From the NCBI GenBank assembly GCA_001592805.2, contig CP051140.1:3845501-3909500 (forward strand): a DNA stretch of 64,000 nucleotides. Direction: 5' to 3'. Both the position numbers and the translations under genes were made by a program. Below, piece by piece: positions 11,480 to 20,038 of the stretch (its first letter is position 1; each line of letters begins with the position of its first letter). Source of the stretch: Peltaster fructicola. Taxonomy: Eukaryota > Ascomycota > Dothideomycetes. A model generated the notes under the pieces. The model saw only the letters and a program-made list of their open reading frames with translations. It made no database searches and was not told the DNA's origin.

Positions 11480-12470
11480 ATGCGATTCCTCGCTATCCTG
11501 CCCATCGTGCTGAGCGCGGTGGCACTTATCCTGACATTCCTCTGTGTGTTCGCGGGTAACACCACTGGTTTCATGGAAGACTATGCTCTCATCACAGTAG
11601 GTCAACTGCCCGTGCTGTGATCACATCTGACCATGGCAGCTCAATACTTCAAGGTTCGGCGAGAACATCGTAAACCTCACGAGCAGTAGCAGTAGTAGCG
11701 ACAGCTCGAACGTGTTGCAGAACATCTGGAACGACATCACAAACACAGTCTCGCAGGATATCAACGACGAGATCAATGCAGTGGCCAAGGAGCTCGGTCT
11801 GCGCGACTTCTACAGTCTGCACAGTCTCACATACTGCGAAGGCTACTATGAGCCAGGAGCCATCCCGAACGCAACACTGTCTCGCAGTCAGATCTGGCAG
11901 AACACAACATGGTGCAGTGCGCGTACAGCATTGTTCACTTGGGACCCTCGACAGGAGATACAGAAGCAGCTTAATGCCAGTGGAGCTGGCTACATCGATA
12001 TCACGAAGCTGAACTGGCCAACGCAGCTGGACGACAACATCCACGACATCCAGACCACATTCAAAGCAGCGTTCGTCATCTACTGCATAGCTATAGCCCT
12101 GTTCTTCATTGCGTTCATAACGGCTGTCCTCAGCATCTTTTTCCTTGGACGGATCTGGACTATGGTCAATATCGCTGTCGATACACTGAGCTTTATTGCT
12201 GTGCTCATTGCATCCGCACTGATCACCGCTGTCATGCAGCAAGGAGCCAAGAACATCAATGGATATGGCGAGGAAGTTGGCATCGAAGCATACTACAGCA
12301 GCAAATTCCTGGCCATCACATGGGTTGCTACTGGCCTTGCGTTTGTGGCTAGCTGTGTCTGGTGTGTCGATTGTTGCATAGGTCGTCGAGACAAGCGTGA
12401 CCGCCGGTCGAAACGACTGAACTCATATGAGGATGGTCATCACCTGGCTGATACGAAGGCGTTTAGCTAG
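11480..12470 (+). CDS. SUR7/PalI-family plasma membrane protein
   Basis: Four-span cortical membrane protein of 315 residues in exons 11480-11596 and 11640-12470 (43-nt intron). The first membrane segment is FLAILPIVLSAVALILTFLC. A large extracellular loop follows, with N-glycosylation sequons (NTSRF, NLTSS, NATLS, NTTWC) and paired cysteines (LTYCEGYY ... TTWCSAR). Three more membrane segments lie at about residues 180-205, 213-235 and 255-275. The cytosolic tail is basic (CCIGRRDKRDRRSKR). This architecture fits Sur7/PalI proteins, which organise eisosome/MCC domains or act in pH sensing; which of these applies is not decidable here. The tail is short, which argues against a true PalI/Rim9, where long C-termini are common. 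Confidence 0.88.
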
Positions 12471-13845
12471 ATCGTCATATATATTATGCAGGTCTCCACT
12501 GACGTAGACATGTCTTCCCTTACTGCTGTACCACTGACTTCACTTGGATAAGTTATCGGGAAGCACTTCAGATAGCCATACGGGACGATGTACCACCGAT
12601 CTTGTACTGCTTCGACTGTGCAATGAGGTAGAGATGGTTGAATCGTCGTGAGATCTGCTGGCCAGGTTGTGGCTATGCAGACCTAATCATTTCGCGGCCG
12701 TCTGTCATCTCCTCTGGCTGTGTTGCACCTCTCAACCTCGCCTATCAATGTTGCTCACACCACACCGTCCACTCGATGCTCTGTGGGAACGCTCGCTCGG
12801 GGCCGATGGCCTAGCCATTGTACTGCGTCGGCATTGCCCTTGAGCTCTTCCTTTGACTTGTGCGTCACGCGAGTTCCGTTCGTGGACCGGGTGTCTGTTC
12901 ATGGCGAGTTGCGAATACGCCTGACGACAAGACAGCCTCCGCGATGCCGAATAGCTGTGAAGGCATCGTCGATCTGAAGTCGCAGGTTGCTGGATCAATT
13001 GACACATCGGATTGACCACTCGAGGGTATACCTTGGTGCAGTGCACAAGAGAGATGTACTAAGCATGCCGCAAATGAGTGGCGTTATGTGTCAATCGACA
13101 TGACTATCGCTGTGCTTGCCTTTATCGTATCTCGTCTCTGCTGCTTCAGCTGCCACGTCATATGGCATCACTTTCGTTGCCTACCTTTGTATGCGGCACG
13201 CACTGCTCTATACTAGCTCGTGCTCGCCATTCGACGGAGAAACAGCACTCTTGATGGTAACGAATCCGAAGGCGAAGGATGCCTGGGTGTTCTGGTGATC
13301 ACCATAGCTATTTTGGCAGCATAAGAACGATGTGAAATCCATAGGTTCGACAACTCGTAGTTGTTGGCTTTCGATGGATTTTATGACACGGGATTGAGAG
13401 AATCTGTAGGTAAACACTTTCGAGGCAGAACCGCAAGCTGGGATGCATATTCCTGTGCGACTCTAGCTGCCGGCTCTATTGATCTTACAGTGAGATGCTC
13501 CGAAAACCTGTCTCTAGCCATTGCGGAAAACGGTGCTCATGGTATTGTTGTTGCTGATTAGAGGAGCCCGGCGTTCTGGTTGAACCCCGAATAATCGAGA
13601 TGAAATTTACGTCACGTGACCGAGGATTCAAAATCACTGTCTTGTCTCCAGAGTGCCTTTGCCATACCTATACCACCGTTAGACTCTCCTGCCATTGTGT
13701 AGATCGTGGCCAATGTCCTCAGCTACTCGCCAAAGCCTTGACAGGCTGCAAAGACGTTTCCTAACCTCAAAAAGTCATGATCCTTGCGTAAACCTCTGCC
13801 GACATTTGGTAGAGCAAAAGAACGATCTTTAGCAGTCGAAACGGC
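12471..13845. other. Intergenic, no gene recognised
   Basis: About 1.4 kb with only short ORFs on both strands, none family-like. Stop codons are frequent in all frames. The right end approaches the tRNA gene terminator. I see no repeat or transposon ends. Confidence 0.5.
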
Positions 13846-13851
13846 AAAAAA
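13846..13851 (-). terminator. RNA polymerase III oligo-T terminator of the tRNA gene
   Basis: There is a run of six A on the plus strand, which is TTTTTT on the transcribed strand. It begins four bases past the tRNA discriminator base, the usual place and length for a Pol III stop. It supports the tRNA locus being a functional Pol III unit rather than a dead fragment. Confidence 0.85.
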
Positions 13852-13854
13852 TGA

Positions 13855-14002
13855 TGATGCGAGTGGGATTTGAACCCACGCCCTTTCGGACTAGCGATAT
13901 GTATCTTGAAGAATACCTTAAGCTAGCGCCTTAGACTATGATGACCGTTAGTAAGCGTTAATGGAGGAATTGAATCCCACTCACCCGCTCGGCCATCGCA
14001 CC
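13855..14002 (-). tRNA. tRNA-Leu(AAG): tRNA-Leu(AAG) with two introns, one GT-AG type in the D-loop
   Basis: On the minus strand the acceptor strands are GGTGCGA (14002-13996) and TCGCATC (13862-13856). They form seven pairs, one of them G-U, with discriminator A at 13855. The A box TGGCCGAGCGG (13995-13985) is followed by a 49-nt insert (13984-13936); then TCTAAGGCG resumes, so the spliced D-arm reads the standard Leu form GAGCGGTCTAAGGCG. The anticodon stem is CTAGC/GCTAG, and the loop TTAAGG places AAG at 13919-13917. A 19-nt intron (13915-13897) sits after position 37 and contains CTT complementary to the anticodon, the normal endonuclease-type intron. The variable arm is TCCGAAAGGGC. The T arm GTGGG-TTCAAAT-CCCAC holds the B box. 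All stems are intact; the mature length is 80 nt before CCA. Confidence 0.93.
13936..13984 (-). other. Putative spliceosomal intron inside the tRNA D-loop
   Basis: This 49-nt insert begins GTGAGT, has an exact TACTAAC (13953-13947) whose branch A lies 12 nt from the 3' end, and ends CATCATAG. It lies between tRNA positions 19 and 20, immediately after the A box. Its length and signals match the protein-gene introns of the window, which mostly fall between 43 and 57 nt. Excision exactly restores the consensus tRNA-Leu D-arm. The 5' half of the insert also resembles a T-arm sequence (GTGGGATTCAATTCC against GTGGGTTCAAATCCC), so an origin by duplication from the tRNA itself is possible. Confidence 0.7.
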
Positions 14003-14222
14003 GTTGTATGTGGCAGCGAAAATGATTGCCAATCATGACTTCTGGGCATGCGAGGGGCTCCTGGTAACCCCGAGGAACCGTTCAAGGAAGAATCCAGTGC
14101 ATGTGAAAATTCACCGATGACCAGGGTCCACATCACCCAAACAACAACAAGGGCACGTCGGTCATGCTCTAGAGTGCTGCACAGTGAATACAGAAGACTC
14201 CAGCACCTGCCATCGTCCAGAT

Positions 14223-14669
14223 ATGGATCCTTTGCAAAATTTAGTGAACCTTGAAGAGCAGTACTTTGCGGAGGGGCACGCGCTTGGCATCGAGGACGGA
14301 GCGAAGGCAGGACGTGCTGAAGGCCGACAGTTTGGCATGGAGAAAGGTTTCGAGAAGTTCGCCGAGCTAGGTCGCTTGAACGGCCGCTCAGCCGTCTTGT
14401 CTTTGGAGACACGTTCCAGCGGTAAGCAGGCCGGCAGCGACAGACTGCAAAAGCACCTTGTCAAGCTCAACGAGCTGACTGATATCGAGACCTTGCCGAC
14501 AGCTAACAGCGAGGACGATGTGGCGGAGGTTGACGATCGACTTCGTGAAGTCAATGCTAAGGCGTTGTTGATCTCGAAGATCTCGGGCAGAGCGAGGACG
14601 GGCGACACCACGAAGACAAGCAACGAGCTTGAGGACTTTGGTGGTCTTGGGAAAAAAGCTCATACTTGA
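14223..14669 (+). CDS. LTO1: Lto1/ORAOV1-like protein with Yae1-type deca-GX3 motif
   Basis: In yeast, Lto1 pairs with Yae1 as an adaptor that brings the cytosolic Fe-S assembly machinery to the ribosome recycling ATPase Rli1/ABCE1. The protein here has 148 residues from the ATG at 14223 (MDPLQNLVNLEEQYF); an in-frame ATG at 14184 would add 13 less conserved residues. The deca-GX3 region is clear: FAEGHALGIEDGAKAG, then RAEGRQFGMEKGFEKF and LGRLNGR, with glycines every fourth residue. The C-terminal half is charged and variable. Yeast Lto1 ends in a tryptophan that contacts the targeting complex; this reading ends KKAHT without it, so the true 3' end may lie in a further exon. The gene lies next to the tRNA-Leu gene, head to head. 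Confidence 0.82.
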   Translation: MDPLQNLVNLEEQYFAEGHALGIEDGAKAGRAEGRQFGMEKGFEKFAELGRLNGRSAVLSLETRSSGKQAGSDRLQKHLVKLNELTDIETLPTANSEDDVAEVDDRLREVNAKALLISKISGRARTGDTTKTSNELEDFGGLGKKAHT

Positions 14670-14833
14670 ACAGTCGATCGACAACGAAGAGTTCATGGAA
14701 TCTGTGACGCTCCAGCGACAATAACGGGAAGGTGGTCTCGGTGAGACGGGAACACAACGTTCGATCGGTAATAGGAGCAATAAGCTCCGGGATATCATAC
14801 ATCATTAGCAGTCTGGACGCAAAATACCCAGAC

Positions 14834-16126
14834 CTACTGCACAATCGCTGGAGCAGCCTCAGCTTCGACTTTCGGCTTCTTCAAATCCGGTCCATCCTCG
14901 GCAGCCTGAATGTTGCTCACATCCGCCAATGCCGGACGCTTGACAGTCGTGGGTGGTTTATATGCTCCTCTGTTCGGTTGTGGCATGCCTACACGTCTAT
15001 TCGGATCCGCAGAGGGATTGACGAAGTTGGTGTGAACATTGACAGCAGGGCCGTTCAACCCACCAGATGCAGGGCCCTGTCGATTGAGTGTTGAGATCTT
15101 GATTGGCGCTGATTTCCCAGGGTTTATACCTTGTGTACGTCTGATGCTGGGACTCTCAAAGTGTGGGTCAAACGCCATTGATGCTGTTGGTGGTCTGGCT
15201 TCCGGAGGTTTATCAAGCAAGTCGACTGCTCTACCCGTGATAAAGCCATTCGGGACGTCTGGTGGTGGTTCCCGTGGTGGTGGAGGCATCCAAGTATCCT
15301 TCTCTGTGGGTTCAGTCGTAGCAGGCGTCGGCATTGTGACAGCTCGATGCAATGGAGGCTGTTTGTGCATACTGCGCTGTGGCGAGGCCAACGTCGTGTC
15401 GTTGAAGTCATTATCGTCGAACATGTTCGTTTCAAAATCATCCTCGAAGATTGCCGAGTTCGTACTGGTGGTCCTCTTGGTCCCCTGCGATTCCTGGCGT
15501 GCTTGCGAGTCCTGCCGTTGCTCTGCTTTCTTGACAGGCGCAAAGTCGGTGTGTCTGTGCAGGTTGACTTCGTCCCATTTTGATGGTGCGATCTTGATCT
15601 TCGTGACCTTCTGAAGGTAATCCTTGTCATACAGACAGTTTCCCAGCATGTTGCCAAAGTTGCGCAAGGCTCTCTTCAGTGCGTCGGTAGCAGCCTCTTT
15701 CTTTGCCTTCTCGAAAGCAGCTGCCTTGCCTTTGCAGTTCTCGATGTGCCCGTATCCGATATCCTCGTGATATGTGCCGTCTCGTAGTGTCACCCGCACG
15801 ATCGTGCTCAGTCCGAGCGAGATCTTTCCAGTCCCTACGTGCTCATCGCAGAAGTCGATCTGAACATTTTGAATGGAAGAGCTCCAACCGTTGAATCCGA
15901 ATACATCGTTGGCGAGATTGATGACCTTCTCCGCTGCGAGGTAGTGTACCTTGCCACCTCCTGCGCCTGGTCGAGTAGATATGAACTCAGGACCTAGCTG
16001 CTTGTCGAGGCGGCTCTGCAGTGTTGCGATCTCTTGTGCAGTCCACTCACTTATCCTTGTTACTGGCGGCAGGAATGGATTGATGGATGCTGGTGTCTCT
16101 TTGTGTTGATCGCCGGGCATAGGCAT
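14834..16126 (-). CDS. RAD52: DNA repair and recombination protein Rad52
   Basis: Nuclear recombination mediator that loads Rad51 on RPA-coated single-stranded DNA and anneals complementary strands (family knowledge). The protein has 430 residues from the ATG at 16126 (MPMPGDQHKETPASINPF). The frame is open 17 codons further upstream, but that stretch looks like leader or intron. The conserved N-terminal DNA-binding ring domain spans about 25-200: ATLQSRLDKQLGPEFIS, KVHYLAAEKVINLAND, FGFNGWSSSIQ, YHEDIGYGHIENCKGK, KKEAATDALKRALRNFGN. The C-terminal half is low complexity with a basic tail (LKKPKVEAEA). It is diverged from the N-terminus of KEX1 by about 420 bases. Confidence 0.95.
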   Translation of the reverse strand: MPMPGDQHKETPASINPFLPPVTRISEWTAQEIATLQSRLDKQLGPEFISTRPGAGGGKVHYLAAEKVINLANDVFGFNGWSSSIQNVQIDFCDEHVGTGKISLGLSTIVRVTLRDGTYHEDIGYGHIENCKGKAAAFEKAKKEAATDALKRALRNFGNMLGNCLYDKDYLQKVTKIKIAPSKWDEVNLHRHTDFAPVKKAEQRQDSQARQESQGTKRTTSTNSAIFEDDFETNMFDDNDFNDTTLASPQRSMHKQPPLHRAVTMPTPATTEPTEKDTWMPPPPREPPPDVPNGFITGRAVDLLDKPPEARPPTASMAFDPHFESPSIRRTQGINPGKSAPIKISTLNRQGPASGGLNGPAVNVHTNFVNPSADPNRRVGMPQPNRGAYKPPTTVKRPALADVSNIQAAEDGPDLKKPKVEAEAAPAIVQ

Positions 16127-16544
16127 CGTGCGAACCTGATTGTCAAGGATGTGTAGCGATGAGATGATGTGAAGCACGCGTACCGTGTAGCTAGCGACTG
16201 CCTGCGCTCGGACGTCAAGCGCGCTTTCACGTGATGAAACAAGACGACATCTAAAATCGTGGCTTTGTCCGCCCGAGGCGCCGATGAGCCACCAGTTGCT
16301 ATTTCAGGGTCGAATAGGACGCGTACGATGTTATACAACAATTGCAACACATCTAACGGCAAGCCACATCCGTGACCTTTCATAAGATAATCATCTTCTC
16401 ACGGTCTCTACCTTTCGAAAGTCATCTCTTGTGGTTGATCCCACAACGACTGTCCTTGCTGCAGACCATCACACGATCAACGATATAAAAGAGCTTAGGG
16501 AGCGACTGGACATGTGAAAGAGGCAACATTCAATTTTGTTCAAC
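16127..16544. promoter_or_regulatory. Divergent RAD52 / KEX1 promoter region
   Basis: This spacer separates the RAD52 start (leftward) and the KEX1 start (rightward). A TATAAAA box at 16484-16490 lies about 55 bases before the KEX1 ATG, a plausible core promoter element for KEX1. ACGCG motifs near 16177-16180 and 16213-16222 on the RAD52 side resemble MCB-type cell-cycle elements (ACGCGT-like), but the match is partial. Confidence 0.4.
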
Positions 16545-18417
16545 ATGGCGATCAGGTCGAGTCTGATGCTGGCGCTACTATGGATGTCTACTCTGCTTGC
16601 GCCGGCAATGGCAGACAAGACAGCAGCAGACTACTTCGTGCGCTCACTTCCTGGAGCACCAAGTCCATTACTCAGGATGTATGCCGGTCATGTCGAGGTT
16701 ACGAAAGAGCACAATCGCAACATGTTCTTCTGGCTCTATAAGAATCGACACATTGCAAACAAGCAGCGACTAGTCATCTGGCTCAACGGTGGCCCTGGTT
16801 GCAGCAGTATGGATGGTGCATTGATGGAGATTGGACCATACAGACTCAAGGAGGACGGGACGTTACGGCTGAACGACGGTAGCTGGGACGAGTTCGCGAA
16901 CGTCATGTTCATAGATAACCCGGTTGGTACAGGCTTTAGCTATGTCGACAGCGACTCGTATGTGCACGAGCTAGACGACATGGCAAGCCAGATGGTACAG
17001 TTTCTGGAGAAATGGTTTGCGATCTTCCCAGAGCATCTCCTAGATGACGTGAGTGCCAATATTACTCTTTGAACGTCTGCTGACAGCTTAGATCTACATT
17101 GCTGGAGAATCTTACGCAGGACAGCATATCCCATACATTGCCAAAGCAATCCTCGACCGGAACGCAAAGACTACCAACACCAAGTGGAACCTCAGTGGTC
17201 TTCTCATCGGCAATGGCTGGATCTCAGGCGCCGACCAGTATCCCTCCTATATCAAGTTTGCGAAAGCGAACGGGTTAATCACAGAGGGATCTGATATTGC
17301 GGACAAATTGGACAGAGCACAAGCAGCATGTGATACGACACTTGCAAACGGTGGTAAGGACCATGTCGACGAAGGAGTCTGCGAGAATGTGCTTCAGCAG
17401 TTGCTGCACCTCACAGCAGAAGGCGGCGACTGTTACAACATGTACGATGTGCGGCTGAAGGATACCGTTGGCTCTTGCGGCATGAACTGGCCACCAGATT
17501 TGAAGCAACTGACACCATACCTTCGAAGACAGGATGTCATTCAGGCTCTGCACATCAATCACGACAAGATGACAGGCTGGACTGAGTGTAACAACCAAGT
17601 CAGTGCTGCTTTCAGTCCACGAAACTCCAAGCCAAGCATACAGCTGCTGCCGAGTATCCTCGAGAAAGTGCCTATCGTTCTCTTCTCGGGAGACAAAGAC
17701 CTGATCTGCAACCATCTGGGCACGGAAGAGCTCATCAACAACCTGGAATGGAATGGCGGCAAAGGGATGGAGATATCACCAAACACATGGGCACCACGAC
17801 GAGACTGGAGTTTCGAAGGAGAGCCGGCTGGTATATACCAGGAAGCTCGAAACCTCACATACGTTCGATTCTACAACAGCTCGCACATGGTGCCATTCGA
17901 TTACCCTCGGAGAACGAGAGATATGCTCGACCGTTTCATGGGTGTCGACATAGCAACAATCGGTGGCAAGCCGGCAGACTCGCTAATCGACGGCGAGAAG
18001 GCACCATCCACGTCTGTAGGAGGACATCCAAACAGCACTGTCGCACAAGAAGAAGAGGCGGACAAGCTCGAGAAGGCCACATGGGCAGCATATCGTCGAT
18101 CTGCGGAAGCAGCCCTCCTTGTGCTGATCATTGTGCTTGTAATCTGGGGCTTCTTTTGGCTCCGTGAAAGGAGAAAACGTGCAGGCTACAAGGGAGTCTT
18201 CAGCTCTGATCCCTCAGATGGGCCAGGTCTAGCGAGTGGCCTCGGCCTCGATGGCTTTTCAGGCAGGAAGACCACGCAGGACAGAGACATTGAGGCTGCT
18301 GCCGCGTTTGATGAAGCAGAGCTGGACGACCTGACTTCGCCCTCGAAGACGAGTCATGAGAAATTCATCGATGATGAAGAAGATGAAGCCTCATCGAGCT
18401 CGCGTGGTCGTGTATAG
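16545..18417 (+). CDS. KEX1: Pheromone-processing carboxypeptidase KEX1 (serine carboxypeptidase S10)
   Basis: Late-Golgi membrane carboxypeptidase that removes C-terminal Lys/Arg after Kex2 cleavage. It has 609 residues in exons 16545-17048 and 17092-18417 (43-nt intron). The signal peptide is [21 protein letters not shown]10 marks are [13 protein letters not shown] (oxyanion region), [17 protein letters not shown] (nucleophile Ser, just after the intron), [12 protein letters not shown] (catalytic Asp) and NSSHMVPFD (catalytic His). The luminal part carries N-X-T/S sequons. A single C-terminal membrane segment ([18 protein letters not shown]) is followed by a basic stop-transfer ERRKR and an acidic cytosolic tail ([11 protein letters not shown]), as expected for Golgi retrieval. 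The in-frame sequence upstream of 16545 lacks an ATG. Confidence 0.95.
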
Positions 18418-18674
18418 CATTGGAATAGCAATCGCATTGATTCCTGATATGATGTTCTGAGCGTCTTATGTGTAGTCGTGACCCGAACCTGCTAAATGCT
18501 TCTTGCTATGTCGAGTTGTGATACCGTGATAAGTAGTAGCTGCACGATTACGCTGCTATTTTGCTGAACCGCTTCCTCGGCGTTGCGGGCTTCGAGCTGT
18601 CTCCACCCACAACCACACTTCTGTTGTTTGAGCTTCTTCATAACCACGATGTACTTGTGAAGCGTCTTGTCAAT

Positions 18675-19865
18675 ATGATTGCTACACGTGTGGCGAGATC
18701 GCCAGGATCTCGCTCCTCGCTACTGCTGCCGCAGAAACGATGTCAGTCCACAATAGCTCAGAAGAAGCACCCACGAACAGTTATCTTCTTCCCTGGCCAA
18801 GGCGTCCAAAGGGTAGGCATGGCATCGGACTGGCTAGAGGCGTTTCCACGGACTGTGAAGCCATTCTTTGAACAGGTCGACGAGACGCTCAAGGTTCCGC
18901 TCTCCAAGATGATACAGGACGGACCCAACTCACTTCTCATGGCTACGCAGAATGCACAACCCGCTATCATGGCGACCAGCATCATGATCCTTAGAGTCCT
19001 GGAGCAAGAGTTTGGATTCAAGCTGGCAGACAGGGTTGATGCGACATTTGGACACTCTCTTGGTGAGTTTGCTGCATTGGTCGCTGGTGGCTATTTGCGC
19101 GAGCTGGACGCCCTGCGCCTTGTCAGAAAGAGGGCTGAGGTAATGGAGAGATGCTCAAAAGATGTCAACGAGCCGGTCGGCATGGTCGCACTCGTCTGTG
19201 AAGCTGACCATCTCGGTCCAATGATTGAGGCTATTCATGGCTTTCTCGGACATCACAACGAAGGCCTCAAAACGGACAGTCACTCAGACACAGACATGCC
19301 GGCTTTGCAGCAGGTATCGATTGCCAACTATAACGCCAAGAACCAGATAGTGCTTTCAGGGAGCATAAAGCGTATCGACGAGCTGTTGACACATCTGCGA
19401 CAGTTTGGAGGACACGACCCACGTGCCGTGCGACTGAAGAGCGACAGTCCTTTCCACAGTCCCCTCATGAAGCCAGCGTCAGAGCTGATCACCAAGCTCC
19501 TCTCACAGCCGTCCCACGAAGAGCCAGACAAAGACATGATCATGTGGCCAGGCATCATGCCATGCATCAGCAACGTCACTGCCAGGCCATTTGAAAGCAA
19601 AGAGTCGCTCAAGGAGTTACTGGCCAGACAGTGCGTCGAGAATGTGCTCTGGCATGATAGCATTGTCTATCTGCACAAAGAAGAGAAGTTCCGGAGATGG
19701 ATAGGCATTGGTCCTGGCAAGGTCGGCCGCAACCTTGTTGGTAAAGAGGTAGGCATGAAAGGCGCTGTCAAAGGAGGCGGTGTCTGGGGCCTGTCAGATG
19801 TCAAAGACATCGACTGGATACTACAGGATCTCGACAATACTGAGAATGTTGAGGACGTCGATTGA
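18675..19865 (+). CDS. MCT1: Mitochondrial malonyl-CoA:ACP transacylase
   Basis: Transfers malonyl from CoA to acyl carrier protein in type II mitochondrial fatty acid synthesis, which feeds lipoic acid. It is a single exon of 396 residues. The ATG at 18675 gives MIATRVARSPGSRSSLLLPQ, an Arg/Ser-rich amphipathic presequence ending near KRCQSTIAQ; the frame upstream of it lacks an ATG. FabD-fold marks are VIFFPGQGVQRVGMASDW, NAQPAIMATS, and the nucleophile elbow ATFGHSLGEFAAL with catalytic Ser; later SDSPFHSPLM supplies the active-site His. An insertion after about residue 185 (GHHNEGLKTDSHSD) is common in fungal forms. Confidence 0.93.
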   Translation: MIATRVARSPGSRSSLLLPQKRCQSTIAQKKHPRTVIFFPGQGVQRVGMASDWLEAFPRTVKPFFEQVDETLKVPLSKMIQDGPNSLLMATQNAQPAIMATSIMILRVLEQEFGFKLADRVDATFGHSLGEFAALVAGGYLRELDALRLVRKRAEVMERCSKDVNEPVGMVALVCEADHLGPMIEAIHGFLGHHNEGLKTDSHSDTDMPALQQVSIANYNAKNQIVLSGSIKRIDELLTHLRQFGGHDPRAVRLKSDSPFHSPLMKPASELITKLLSQPSHEEPDKDMIMWPGIMPCISNVTARPFESKESLKELLARQCVENVLWHDSIVYLHKEEKFRRWIGIGPGKVGRNLVGKEVGMKGAVKGGGVWGLSDVKDIDWILQDLDNTENVEDVD

Positions 19866-20038
19866 GAGCTTTGCCGAAAGCAGCGATCTTCTTTGTCCAA
19901 GCTGCAATCATGGCATTTCGCTTTGTCTGCATGTCGACACAATGACCTGGTGCGAGCAGCTTGATGTCAACTTGATCAAGGTCTTACTATCTGAGCGGCA
20001 CGCCGAACAGTCGGAGGTGGCCAAGTCAACCGCCCAGT

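Noticed and set aside
13921-13984. Treating the tRNA as a pseudogene broken by an insertion
   Set aside because: All stems, the anticodon, both internal promoter boxes and the T6 terminator are intact, and the insert has complete splice signals with exact restoration of the D-arm, so an intron is the simpler reading.
15039-15614. 191-codon plus-strand ORF with Gly-rich stretches
   Set aside because: It lies entirely antisense to the Rad52 C-terminal half, has no family match, and the Rad52 reading is unambiguous.
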